A stretch of DNA of 61,705 nucleotides, from positions 1 to 61,705 of the forward strand of contig CAZUCA010000014.1 of NCBI GenBank assembly GCA_964619125.1, read 5' to 3'. Numbering within the stretch: position 1 is the stretch's first letter; every line of letters begins with the position of its first letter. Shown in pieces: positions 34,518 to 42,960 of the stretch. Below the pieces are notes generated by a model, which worked only from the letters and a program-made list of their open reading frames with translations, was not told the DNA's origin and did not search any database. The translations under genes were made by a program, and so were the position numbers. Origin of the DNA: Owenweeksia sp964619125 (lineage in GTDB: Bacteria > Bacteroidota > Bacteroidia > Flavobacteriales > Schleiferiaceae).

Positions 34518-35336
34518 TTATTTCAATAATTCCTTGGCTTGTTTCACCCACTCATCGTTCTGAATGGTTTCTTTGGTAATACCGCTCAGTTCAGCCAGGT
34601 ATTCCATTTCCTTAGCGCCAAGCTTGCTGATCTGCTCGTAAGTATAAATACCAACTTCGTTCAGCTCTTTTTCAGTTACAGGACCGATACCGGTAATAGC
34701 GGTAAGATCATTTTTGTCTTTGGCAGTAGCGGTACCTACTTTGTCCAATACTTTATTGTAACCATAAAGCACTTTGGCGTGTGCTTTAAACTCCTCGAGT
34801 TGCTCAGCACTGATACCATCGATCTTCTCAGCAGTTTCGGCCATAGTGGCCTTAGTCATCTTGCTGATTTGCTCGAAAGTGGTCAGGCCAGCCTTCTGAA
34901 GTTCAGCGGCAAACTTAGGACCTACACCTTCAATGCGGGTAAGATCGTCACCAGAGGCAGCAGCAGCTTTAGGAGCCTCTTTTTTGGCAGCTTGCTTCTT
35001 AGGAGCAGCTTTGGGGGCTGATCCACCTTTACCGATACCGGTAATTTCAATCAGGCTGATGGCCTGACGGTGTCCATTTTTCTTGCGGTAACCTTTTCTG
35101 CGCTTCTTTTTGAAGACAATTACCTTGTCTGCTTTCAGGTGAGACACGATTTTGGCGTCTACTTTAAGACCATCTATAACCGGGGCGCCAACACTTACGG
35201 AACCGTTATCGTCGGTAAGAAGGACCTTGTCAAAAGACACGGTATCTCCCTCATTACCAGCCATGCGGTTCACGTAAAGCTGTTGATCTTTACGTACCTT
35301 GTACTGATGCCCTGCTATCTCTACAATTGCGTACAT
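34518..35336 (-). CDS. rplU: 50S ribosomal protein L21 with long helix-hairpin-helix C-terminal extension
   Basis: Residues 1-102 are a complete L21 (MYAIVEIAGHQYKVRKDQQL, VIVFKKKRRKGYRKKNGHRQ). Instead of stopping, the protein continues to 272 residues: a Lys/Ala linker (103-130), then two related helix-hairpin-helix modules. The modules start at DLTRIEGVGPKFAAELQKAG (131-150) and DLTAITGIGPVTEKELNEVG (210-229), each followed by ..TFEQISKM / TYEQISKL. HhH modules of this kind bind DNA or RNA backbones or act in dimerisation. The tail should project from the ribosome surface. Expression is from a TACATTTG promoter at 35363-35370 and rpmA follows directly. Confidence 0.95.
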   Translation of the reverse strand: MYAIVEIAGHQYKVRKDQQLYVNRMAGNEGDTVSFDKVLLTDDNGSVSVGAPVIDGLKVDAKIVSHLKADKVIVFKKKRRKGYRKKNGHRQAISLIEITGIGKGGSAPKAAPKKQAAKKEAPKAAAASGDDLTRIEGVGPKFAAELQKAGLTTFEQISKMTKATMAETAEKIDGISAEQLEEFKAHAKVLYGYNKVLDKVGTATAKDKNDLTAITGIGPVTEKELNEVGIYTYEQISKLGAKEMEYLAELSGITKETIQNDEWVKQAKELLK

Positions 35337-35362
35337 TCTACTAATCAGTTTTTTAAGGGCTG

Positions 35363-35370
35363 CAAATGTA
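35363..35370 (-). promoter_or_regulatory. Probable -7 element of rplU
   Basis: The minus strand reads TACATTTG, a full TAnnTTTG match, 27 bases before the rplU start. T-rich stretches with TTG lie 16 and 22 bases upstream, bracketing the usual 19-base spacing. Confidence 0.55.
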
Positions 35371-35398
35371 CAAAAGAAATCTTTTACAAAAACAATTG

Positions 35399-35444
35399 CC
35401 GAGCAATTGAATTATTGCTCGGGTAAAGCTTTTTAATACTTTTG
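35399..35444 (+). promoter_or_regulatory. Promoter of the M16 peptidase operon, with inverted repeat over the -33 box
   Basis: TTG at 35415-35417, a spacer of exactly 19 bases, and TACTTTTG at 35437-35444 form a textbook Bacteroidota promoter. A perfect 9-bp inverted repeat, CCGAGCAAT (35399-35407) with ATTGCTCGG (35414-35422), covers the -33 box. It also lies between the divergent rplU and M16 promoters, so it is a possible operator. Confidence 0.65.
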
Positions 35445-35494
35445 GCAATGCTGCTTAGTACTTGCAAGTTCAAAATTATCAAAATCAATCAGAA

Positions 35495-36814
35495 ATGAAG
35501 AAACTGATGATGCTGGCCCTGGGATCAGGCCTGGCTTTTGGCTCTTATGGCCAGACCAACATCGAGTTTGAGGAATATGACCTCGACAACGGCTTACATG
35601 TAATATTACATGAAGACCACTCCACTCCCATTACTGCCGTGTCAGTATTGTACCACGTGGGTTCTAAAAATGAAAAAGCTGGCCGTAGCGGCTTTGCCCA
35701 CTTCTTTGAACATTTGATGTTTGAAGGCTCACCTAACATCGAGCGGGGAGAATTTATGAAGATCGTGCAAGGCAAAGGCGGTGCCCTTAATGCCAACACC
35801 AGCTTTGACCGCACCTTCTACTATGAGATATTACCCAGCAACCAGACTGAGCTGGGACTGTGGCTCGAAAGCGAGCGCATGTTGCAGGCCACCGTTGACC
35901 TTACCGGGGTGGAAACCCAGCGCGAGGTGGTAAAAGAAGAAAAGCGCATGCGCATTGACAACCAGCCCTATATGAGCTTCCAGGAAAATATTTTCCGGGC
36001 TGCCTATCCGGATCACCCCTATGAGATTGTACCAATTGGCACCATGGAAGATCTCAATGCGGCCGAGATCGCCGATTTTACCGATTTCTACGAAACATTC
36101 TACGTTCCCAATAACGCTACCTTATCTATTGCCGGCGATATTGACATCGATGACGTTAAAGAATGGGTGGAGAAATACTTCGGTGACATTCCCCGCGGCA
36201 AAAACGCCATCCCCCGCCCGGAGCCAGCCTTTGAGCTGATGTCAGGAGAGGTGGAAGACACCGTGTATGACAATATTCAGTTGCCGGGTCTCTTTATTGG
36301 CTACCGCATGCCTCCCCAGGGCTCGGAAGATGCCTACGCCCTCGAAATGGTAAACACCCTGCTCTCAGGCGGGCAAAGTTCACGCTTTTACAAAACCCTT
36401 ATTGACGAAAAGCAGTTGGGGCTGGCTGTACAGGCTTTTCCCTTTTCACTGGAAGAAGGCGGCCTCTTTATCACCCTCGGGATTGCCAATATGGGGGTTG
36501 AACTAAGCGACCTCAAACAAGGTATCGATACCGAAATTGAAAAGGTGCGCAATGAACTCATCACTGACCGTGAGTATCAAAAGGTGCAAAACCAGGTTGA
36601 GAGCGATTTTATCAGCTCCAACTCCACCATGGCTGGTATTGCCGAGAGCCTGGCCAACTATCACGTTTACTTCGGCGATGCTGAATTGATCAATACCGAA
36701 ATTGAAAAGTACCGCAATGTAACCAAGGAAGACATGAAGCGGGTGGCTGAGAAATACCTGACCCCCAGTAACCGGGTAGTCCTTTATTATTTCCCCCAAT
36801 CCGCTAAACAATAA
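35495..36814 (+). CDS. M16 family zinc metallopeptidase, catalytic subunit
   Basis: A 439-residue secreted insulinase-family peptidase. The start is set at ATG 35495 (MKKLMMLALGSGLAFGSYGQ signal peptide); an upstream TTG frame adds only a non-signal tail. The inverted zinc motif HxxEH is seen in GFAHFFEHLMFEGS (H69, E72, H73) and the third ligand Glu at about 148-149 (VVKEEKRMR). The second half is the non-catalytic M16 repeat. It is followed after 11 bases by a second M16 gene that lacks the zinc motif, so the two probably form a heterodimeric peptidase in the periplasm or at the outer membrane. Confidence 0.93.
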   Translation: MKKLMMLALGSGLAFGSYGQTNIEFEEYDLDNGLHVILHEDHSTPITAVSVLYHVGSKNEKAGRSGFAHFFEHLMFEGSPNIERGEFMKIVQGKGGALNANTSFDRTFYYEILPSNQTELGLWLESERMLQATVDLTGVETQREVVKEEKRMRIDNQPYMSFQENIFRAAYPDHPYEIVPIGTMEDLNAAEIADFTDFYETFYVPNNATLSIAGDIDIDDVKEWVEKYFGDIPRGKNAIPRPEPAFELMSGEVEDTVYDNIQLPGLFIGYRMPPQGSEDAYALEMVNTLLSGGQSSRFYKTLIDEKQLGLAVQAFPFSLEEGGLFITLGIANMGVELSDLKQGIDTEIEKVRNELITDREYQKVQNQVESDFISSNSTMAGIAESLANYHVYFGDAELINTEIEKYRNVTKEDMKRVAEKYLTPSNRVVLYYFPQSAKQ

Positions 36815-36825
36815 AGCTAACACTC

Positions 36826-38895
36826 ATGAAAAAGATATTTTCACTAGTAATGGCCGCTGCCTTCAGCAGCAGCGCCATGGCCCAGCTCGATCGCAGCCAG
36901 CGCCCCGAGGCCGGTCCTGCCCCTGAACTGGAGTTTGGCAAAGCCGAAGTTTTTACCCTCGATAACGACCTTACCGTGATTGTGGTGGAAAACCACAAAC
37001 TCCCACGGGTGAGCATGAGCCTGATCGTGGATCGCGACCCCATCCTCGAAGGCAATAAAGCGGGTTATGTAAACCTGGCCGGTGATATGCTCCGCCAGGG
37101 CACCACCAGCCGCCCCAAAAAACAGTTGGATGAGGAAATCGATTTTATCGGTGCCAGGCTGAATACCTCCAGCAACAGCATCAGCACCAGCGGCCTCAGC
37201 AAGCACACGGAGAAGCTGATGGAGATTATGGCCGACGTCACCCTCAACCCTGCTTTTCCGGCCGATGAGTTTGAAAAGCTGCGCAAACAAATGATCTCCG
37301 GCATCGAAAACCAGAAGGATGATCCTGAGGCGGTGGCCGGACAGGTACACCGGGCCATGCTTTATGGCGTAGAACATCCCTACGGTGAGGTGCTGACCGT
37401 TGATAAAGTGGAGAAAGTGCAACTGGAAGATGTACGTACCTACTACAAGAACTATTGGATTCCCAACCAGTCGTACCTGGCCATTGTAGGCGACATCGAT
37501 GAGAAGGCTGCTAAAAAAATGGTAAAGAAGTACTTCGGTAAATGGAAGGAAGGTAACGAGCCCCGCAACATTTTTCCCAAGCCCACTACTCCTGAAGCCA
37601 CCCAGGTGGCCTTTGTAAACAAGGATAACGCCGTGCAGTCGGTACTACATCTCGGCAACACTATCGACCTGAAGCCCGGCGACAAGGATGTAATTGCCCT
37701 GCGACTGGCCAACCAGATTCTGGGTGGTGGCAGCCTCGGTCGCCTGTTTCAGAATATTCGCGAGGACAAAGGCTACACTTATGGTGCCTATTCCTCTTAT
37801 GAAAGTGACCGCCTGGTGGGCGAATTTAACGCCAAAGCAAGTGTACGGAATGAGGTTACCGACAGTGCTATTACCGAGTTTATCAATGAATTCCAGCGCC
37901 TGCGTACCGATCTGGTAAGCGAGGAGGAACTGGCCAATGCCAAGGCAAGTATCATCGGCAGCTTTGGTCGCTCCCTGGAAAGTCCCAGTACCCTGGCCAG
38001 CTTTGCCCTCAACATTCAGCGCTACGATCTCGACGATGACTACTATGAAGAGTACATTGAAAAGCTGGAGGAACTCACTGCGGAAGACGTGCGTGAGGCG
38101 GCCCGCAAATACATTAAACCTGAAAAGCTGCACATCACGGTTGTGGGTAAAGGCTCAGAGGTGGCCGACAAACTGGCGCCCTTCGGGACCATCAGCTACT
38201 ACGACGCTGAAGCCAATCCGGCCGAAAAACCCAATATGGCCGTACCAGACAGCGTAAGTGCTGCTATGGTTATTGAACGCTACATCTCTGCCCTGGGTGG
38301 TAAGGAAAGCCTGCAAAAGGTAAACAGCCTGAGCATGAGCTATGATGTGAGCATCCCCGGTGCTCCTCCCCTTAAGGCTATGATTTTGCAAAAGCGCCCC
38401 AACAAATACCGCATGGAGCTTAGCGCCGAAGGTATGGGTACCGTGCAGAAGCAAATTTACAATGGCAAGGAAGGAGTGAATGCCGGCCTGCAGGGTAAGC
38501 AGAAGCTCGAGGGCGAAGAGCTGGAAGCCCTTGCCCTGGAAGCTGAAATGAATCCTGAGCTCAACTACCTCTCAGAGGATTATCAGGTGGAGCTTACCCA
38601 GATAGCTAATGTGGATGGTGAAAAAGCCTATGTACTTGAAGTGACCGATAAGCTTGGCAAAACCCGCAGCGAGTACTATTCAGTGCAAAGTGGGTTGAAG
38701 CTGAAAAGTGAAAGCAGCGAAGAAACGCCCCAGGGTATGATGAGCACCACCACCAAATATTCCGACTACCAGGAAGTGAAAGGAGTGATGTATCCACACA
38801 GCAAGACTATCGTTACCGGTCCGCAAACCATTAAGTTTAGCAACGGCCAGATTGAAGTGAACGGAGAGCTCTCAGATGAGCAGTTTAAATTGTAG
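36826..38895 (+). CDS. M16 family peptidase-like protein without zinc motif, with C-terminal lipoprotein-sorting-like domain
   Basis: A 689-residue secreted protein (signal MKKIFSLVMAAAFSSSAMAQ). Where an active M16 enzyme would have HxxEH, this one has YVNLAGDMLRQGTTSRP, so it cannot bind zinc. It keeps the C-terminal half motif GGGSLGRLFQNIREDKGYTY, which contains the Arg/Tyr pair of non-catalytic M16 partners. From about residue 480 a separate domain of about 200 residues follows (AMVIERYISALGGKESLQKV ... YHSK-type end), resembling the LolA-like outer-membrane lipoprotein-sorting fold. It is the regulatory or substrate-binding partner of the preceding gene. A terminator lies 30 bases downstream. 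Confidence 0.9.
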   Translation: MKKIFSLVMAAAFSSSAMAQLDRSQRPEAGPAPELEFGKAEVFTLDNDLTVIVVENHKLPRVSMSLIVDRDPILEGNKAGYVNLAGDMLRQGTTSRPKKQLDEEIDFIGARLNTSSNSISTSGLSKHTEKLMEIMADVTLNPAFPADEFEKLRKQMISGIENQKDDPEAVAGQVHRAMLYGVEHPYGEVLTVDKVEKVQLEDVRTYYKNYWIPNQSYLAIVGDIDEKAAKKMVKKYFGKWKEGNEPRNIFPKPTTPEATQVAFVNKDNAVQSVLHLGNTIDLKPGDKDVIALRLANQILGGGSLGRLFQNIREDKGYTYGAYSSYESDRLVGEFNAKASVRNEVTDSAITEFINEFQRLRTDLVSEEELANAKASIIGSFGRSLESPSTLASFALNIQRYDLDDDYYEEYIEKLEELTAEDVREAARKYIKPEKLHITVVGKGSEVADKLAPFGTISYYDAEANPAEKPNMAVPDSVSAAMVIERYISALGGKESLQKVNSLSMSYDVSIPGAPPLKAMILQKRPNKYRMELSAEGMGTVQKQIYNGKEGVNAGLQGKQKLEGEELEALALEAEMNPELNYLSEDYQVELTQIANVDGEKAYVLEVTDKLGKTRSEYYSVQSGLKLKSESSEETPQGMMSTTTKYSDYQEVKGVMYPHSKTIVTGPQTIKFSNGQIEVNGELSDEQFKL

Positions 38896-38924
38896 CGACC
38901 AGCTTCAACTCAAAGTATAAATGA

Positions 38925-38950
38925 ACCCCGGCCCGCTGCCGGGGTTTTTT
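38925..38950 (+). terminator. Intrinsic terminator of the M16 operon
   Basis: The 8-bp stem ACCCCGGC (38925-38932) pairs with GCCGGGGT (38938-38945), loop of five, followed by a run of T to 38950, where the convergent EamA gene ends. Confidence 0.88.
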
Positions 38951-39855
38951 CATGCCTTCACAGTTGCCTGAACTTTGGCCCGCTGCCGCTTACGACGGTT
39001 TACCAGGTATACACCCAGCAAAATGGCACCCATGCCGATAAAGTGCTCCGGGCCGATGGCCTCACCAAACACTATTCCCCACAACACCGCTACAACCGGT
39101 ATGGCATAGGTAACCGAGGCTGCAAAAAGTGAACCTGCCATCTTGATCAGGTGATTAAAAATAATGACCGCCAGGCTGGTTCCTAAAATAGCCAGCAAGG
39201 CAATATAGCCGAGGCTGATCCAGGCCTGGGGATCAGTAGTCATAATGCTGATGAAGTCGGTGGAAAGAACGTAGATGGTAGCCGGAATCCCCACAAAACT
39301 CAAACTTAGTAAGGTAATACTCAGCGCGTCGAGATGCTGCAGGCGGGCGCTGATAGTATTGATGGAAATAGCATAGCCTATACAGGCAATAATAGGGAGC
39401 ATTCCATATATCAGGCGGGTACTGTCCACCTCCAAACCGGGCAGCAACAGCCATAAAGCCCCGGCCAATCCCACCAGAATTCCGGTAATGCTACGCCAGC
39501 CCACCTGGGTATTAAACACCAGAATCCCGATCAGGAGGGTAAAAAGGGGCACCAGCGAATTGAGCACTCCTACCAGACCGGAGGGAATCATTTTTATGGC
39601 CAAAGGAAATAGCACGTAGGGAATAGCATTGCCAAAGAGGCCAACGGCCAACAGTGGTTTGGTATCAACTTTCCGGAAGTTTTTCAGTCGCCGCAAGGCG
39701 ATCAGCAGGGTGAACCAAAAAGCAACAGCTATCCTTATCATTCCGATCTGACCGTAGGAAAAGGATTGTAGCCCGAGCTTCATCAGGATAAAGGAGCTCC
39801 CCCAGGTGAGGGCGAGCAGGGCAAATAGTGTCCAGGCCAGCCAGGCTTTTTTCAT
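38950..39855 (-). CDS. EamA/DMT superfamily transporter
   Basis: A 301-residue inner-membrane protein with ten hydrophobic helices in two repeats of five. The EamA pattern is seen in LLALTWGSSFILMKLGLQSF near the N-terminus, LVGVLNSLVPLFTLLIGILV and ASVTYAIPVVAVLWGIVFGE in the second half. A basic tail (NRRKRQRAKVQ) follows the last helix. It probably exports a small metabolite; the substrate cannot be inferred. It is transcribed alone, divergent from the OmpA lipoprotein. Confidence 0.9.
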   Translation of the reverse strand: MKKAWLAWTLFALLALTWGSSFILMKLGLQSFSYGQIGMIRIAVAFWFTLLIALRRLKNFRKVDTKPLLAVGLFGNAIPYVLFPLAIKMIPSGLVGVLNSLVPLFTLLIGILVFNTQVGWRSITGILVGLAGALWLLLPGLEVDSTRLIYGMLPIIACIGYAISINTISARLQHLDALSITLLSLSFVGIPATIYVLSTDFISIMTTDPQAWISLGYIALLAILGTSLAVIIFNHLIKMAGSLFAASVTYAIPVVAVLWGIVFGEAIGPEHFIGMGAILLGVYLVNRRKRQRAKVQATVKA

Positions 39856-40080
39856 GGTCTAAAAAATTTATGGCGCAAGATAGGCCGATATGAGATTATG
39901 GGAGCCTTTTGAAAATCAACTCATAGTTTGCCGGTCAATTTTAAATAGAGCGCGGTGTTTTTATGGGAAGATGCCTGAATAGTGCCGCAGTTCGCTAACT
40001 TTTTCTAAACTTTGCGGTTCATTCACAGATGTCGTGGCACTTAAATTGTTAAGACCATCACTAATTAAAATCAACTAACA

Positions 40081-40929
40081 ATGAAGAAAATCTTCGTAAT
40101 GGCACTTAGCTTGCCACTGTTGTTTACCTCATGTGTTTCAAAGAAGAAATATGCGGAGCTGGAGGATAAATACAACACATGTTCTGATGACCTTAGCACG
40201 GCCAAGGTTGAGCTCGCTGCTTGCCTGGATGACCGTGAGTCGGCCAAGAAGGAGATCAACTACCTGAAAAACACCAATTACAAACTGTTGAACAGTGTAG
40301 GCGAACTTTCAACCCTCAGCAAGAAGGAGGCCGAAAACCTCGAGAAATCACTGGAAAGCCTGAAAGAGAAGGATCTGCGTATCAAGACCCTCAACGAGGC
40401 AGTGAATAAGAAGGATTCAGTAATGCTGGCCCTGGTAACCAAACTCAAAGGAGCCCTTGGCAATATGGATGATGAAGACATCCAGATCGCAGTGGAAAAA
40501 GGCGTGGTTTACGTTTCTATTTCCGATAAGCTCCTCTTCGAAAGCGGCAGTTACAATGTGACCAGCCGTGCCAAAGAGGTGCTTGGTAAAGTAGCCAAGG
40601 TGGTGAAAAACAACGAGGGTATTGAAATTATGGTAGAGGGTCACACCGATAATAAAGCGGTGAAATCTACTGCCCCATACAAAGACAACTGGGACCTGAG
40701 CACCCTGCGCGCTACTGCTGTGGTTCGCATTCTGCAAAACAGTTTCTCGGTTGATCCTGCCCGTATGGTGGCTGCCGGACGTAGTTACTACCAGCCACTT
40801 GAGTCCAATGACTCAGCTGAAGGTCGCTCGGCCAACCGCCGTACCCGCATCATCGTACTGCCTAAGCTCGATCAGTTTTACGGTATGATTGAAGAAGGAA
40901 TGAAAGAAGCTGAGCAAAAAGCTAAATAA
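40081..40929 (+). CDS. OmpA/MotB-domain lipoprotein with coiled-coil stalk
   Basis: A 282-residue lipoprotein (MKKIFVMALSLPLLFTSCVS, lipobox Cys 18). Residues about 20-120 form a coiled coil (YAELEDKYNTCSDDLSTAKV, KKEAENLEKSLESLKEKDLR). Residues about 140-265 are an OmpA C-terminal domain that binds peptidoglycan (LLFESGSYNVTSRAKEVLGK, IEIMVEGHTDN, NWDLSTLRATAVVRIL, SANRRTRIIVLPK, with the Asp and Arg that contact diaminopimelate). It tethers the outer membrane or a complex to the wall. Single gene, followed by a strong terminator. Confidence 0.94.
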   Translation: MKKIFVMALSLPLLFTSCVSKKKYAELEDKYNTCSDDLSTAKVELAACLDDRESAKKEINYLKNTNYKLLNSVGELSTLSKKEAENLEKSLESLKEKDLRIKTLNEAVNKKDSVMLALVTKLKGALGNMDDEDIQIAVEKGVVYVSISDKLLFESGSYNVTSRAKEVLGKVAKVVKNNEGIEIMVEGHTDNKAVKSTAPYKDNWDLSTLRATAVVRILQNSFSVDPARMVAAGRSYYQPLESNDSAEGRSANRRTRIIVLPKLDQFYGMIEEGMKEAEQKAK

Positions 40930-40951
40930 TTCTTCACGAGCAAATGAATTT

Positions 40952-40984
40952 AAATCCGCTGCCACCCGGCAGCGGATTTTTTTT
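40952..40984 (+). terminator. Intrinsic terminator of the OmpA lipoprotein gene
   Basis: The 12-bp perfect stem AAATCCGCTGCC (40952-40963) pairs with GGCAGCGGATTT (40968-40979), loop of four, followed by T residues to 40984. Confidence 0.93.
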
Positions 40985-41152
40985 GCCCTGGCCCCTACTG
41001 GAGTAAGAAGCTTGCCAAAAATAAGTTACAGGCCAGGCAAATCAGTAGCCGTGATGGTGAGCTGCATTGTAAAACGCATGACGGCCGGGTTATTATTGCC
41101 GGGCAGGCAGTACTCTACCTCAGCGGGGAAATCTATATTTAAACAGCGATCA

Positions 41153-42067
41153 TTACGCCTGCAATAGTTGGAGAGGCACCCCTTCGGCCACTACCTTTTC
41201 TGCATATAACTTTTGCAATCGCCGGATAACCGGTCCCTTACTGCCACTTCCAATCCGGCGGCCGTCCACTTCCTTTATCCAGCTCAGCGCGCCCATGGTA
41301 CCAGTGGTAAAGGCTTCATCGGCGGTGTACAATTCGGCCATGCTTACATTTTTCTCCTTTACCAGCATATTATTGGCCAGGGCAATTTCAAGCACGGCCT
41401 GTCGGGTAAAACCGGGCAGGCAGGCATCCGCCGAAGGCGTATAAAGGCGGTCATTTTCGACCAGGAAAATATTGGTGGCATTGGTTTCGGCGATAAAGCC
41501 GTGTACATCAAGCATTATGGCATCATCGGCCCCGGCATTGTTGGCTTCAATTTTGGCCAGGATATTATTGAGCAGATTAGCGTGATGTATTTTGGAATCG
41601 AGATTAAAGGGGGCATTGCGCCGCAGCGATGAAGTGATCAGCCTCAGGCCATCATCGCCATACACCAGCCCCTTGTACTCGGGTAGGATTATCAGGGTAC
41701 AGCCAAAGGTATTCAGCTCCGGATTCATGCCACTGGTACTTTTAAGGCCCCGGCTAAGAGTCAGCCGGATATGAACGCCGTCATTCATTTGATTGGCATT
41801 TAAAGTCTCGTATAATGCTGCTTTCACCTCCAGGCGACTGGGGGTATTCCTGAAACATAAAACATGAGCCGACTGAAACAGGCGATCGAGGTGTTCCTCC
41901 AGTTGAAAAATCCTCCCATTATAGAGCCTTAGACCCTCCCAAACAGCATCACCACCCTGCACGGCACTGTCAAATGGCGACACCGCTGCCTCCGATCGCT
42001 TTACCAATCCATTTACGTATACATAGCTCTGCTCGTTGCGTGGATCAGGTTGATTGTACTTACTCAT
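41153..42067 (-). CDS. Class IV aminotransferase (branched-chain/D-amino-acid type)
   Basis: A 304-residue PLP enzyme of fold type IV. The Schiff-base lysine is in LDSKIHHANLLNN (K159). ETNATNIFLV (E194), LPGFTRQAVLEIA (218-230) and TTGTMGALSWIKEVDGR complete the cofactor site. The N-terminus (SYVYVNGLVKRSEAAVSPFD followed by SAVQGGDAVWEGLR) resembles a subgroup in which the enzyme is paired with a sulfotransferase-like protein. Its start overlaps the end of the sulfotransferase gene by eight bases. Branched-chain specificity is not certain: a dedicated biosynthetic IlvE is not implied. Confidence 0.9.
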   Translation of the reverse strand: MSKYNQPDPRNEQSYVYVNGLVKRSEAAVSPFDSAVQGGDAVWEGLRLYNGRIFQLEEHLDRLFQSAHVLCFRNTPSRLEVKAALYETLNANQMNDGVHIRLTLSRGLKSTSGMNPELNTFGCTLIILPEYKGLVYGDDGLRLITSSLRRNAPFNLDSKIHHANLLNNILAKIEANNAGADDAIMLDVHGFIAETNATNIFLVENDRLYTPSADACLPGFTRQAVLEIALANNMLVKEKNVSMAELYTADEAFTTGTMGALSWIKEVDGRRIGSGSKGPVIRRLQKLYAEKVVAEGVPLQLLQA

Positions 42068-42779
42068 AGGTTTTTATTTGCTGGTAATACTCCAGGCACT
42101 GCCGGTATAAGTCATTTAGTGCTGGCGGCACCTGATACTTCTTAGTTTTTGAGGGGGCCACAAAGCCAGTACTGTTGTGTAAATTGTGGTACCAGTATTT
42201 TGCCCACACCCCATCCTCCCGACGCGGGCCTGGTGGCCAATGCAACATCCCTGACTGGAAGGGTATTTCAAAATAGCGGCACAGGCGTTGTAATTCCCGC
42301 TCAGGAGTGCTCGCCAGTTCATCACTTTCCACCACCAAAAGGGGCAAGTCCTTCTTCTTTAAATGCCGTAGTATGGCAAGTTTGTGGGCATAACCAAGAT
42401 CAAGCATGCTGGGCATTTTCACCTGGGCCGTATAACTGGCCAGCACCTTGGCGGGATGCCGGGTAAGCACCACATTGCGAAAGTTTTCAATTTTTGATAA
42501 AGACAAGCCCTCGCAGTGGTTAGCCATATTTTTCAGGAATAAATAAGGGCGGTCGTCAGGAATTTTAAAGGAGCTGAAAATACGACTGGCGTTGTGGTCC
42601 ATCTGCTGCAGGGCTTCCTGCCGTGAGGGGCGCTCCACGCCGGTGTGGTCTAAAAAGTAACCAAAAAGGGGTTCATCCAGCACCCTGGTATCCTGCCGCT
42701 GGGCAAAGGCATACATCAAGGCGGTGGAAAGGCAGCGCGGTGCGCTCCATACTGCAAAAATGGTGGGAGCTCCTGTCAT
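42060..42779 (-). CDS. Sulfotransferase-like P-loop protein
   Basis: A 239-residue protein with the PAPS-binding-type loop in FAVWSAPRCLSTALMYAF (SAPRCLST, residues 12-19). The second phosphate-binding segment is seen in NVVLTRHPAKVLASYTAQV (about residue 130), and a Lys near 110 in YLFLKNMANH. These match the sulfotransferase superfamily; the actual group transferred is unknown and could differ from sulfate. It is the upstream partner of the class IV aminotransferase, with an eight-base overlap, so the pair is made as a unit. Upstream non-coding DNA contains ATCATAA repeats at 42811-42835. Confidence 0.85.
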   Translation of the reverse strand: MTGAPTIFAVWSAPRCLSTALMYAFAQRQDTRVLDEPLFGYFLDHTGVERPSRQEALQQMDHNASRIFSSFKIPDDRPYLFLKNMANHCEGLSLSKIENFRNVVLTRHPAKVLASYTAQVKMPSMLDLGYAHKLAILRHLKKKDLPLLVVESDELASTPERELQRLCRYFEIPFQSGMLHWPPGPRREDGVWAKYWYHNLHNSTGFVAPSKTKKYQVPPALNDLYRQCLEYYQQIKTYE

Positions 42780-42810
42780 TTCCAGGCTAACTAATAAGGA
42801 CTAAGATATC

Positions 42811-42885
42811 ATCATAAAAATCATAAAGTTATGATTCCAACCCTGTTTTTTTGCGTTCAAACACCGTATTACTGAGTTGAACGCA
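42811..42885. repeat. Short repeats and inverted repeats upstream of the sulfotransferase gene
   Basis: ATCATAA occurs at 42811-42817 and 42820-42826, the second forming a perfect 7-bp inverted repeat with TTATGAT (42829-42835), 41 bases before the sulfotransferase start. TGCGTTCAA (42852-42860) is repeated inverted as TTGAACGCA (42877-42885), spacer of 16. They lie between divergent genes and may be regulator sites. Confidence 0.5.
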
Positions 42886-42960
42886 TTATACCGCTTGTTT
42901 TTTAATTGTTTTTAGATCTTGTATCTGCTTAAGTGCAGAAACATTTTCAACCAACTCATC

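Noticed and set aside
36844..37422. 192-residue open frame on the minus strand
   Set aside because: It lies wholly opposite the second M16 gene, whose protein is clearly real. The translated sequence shows no family.
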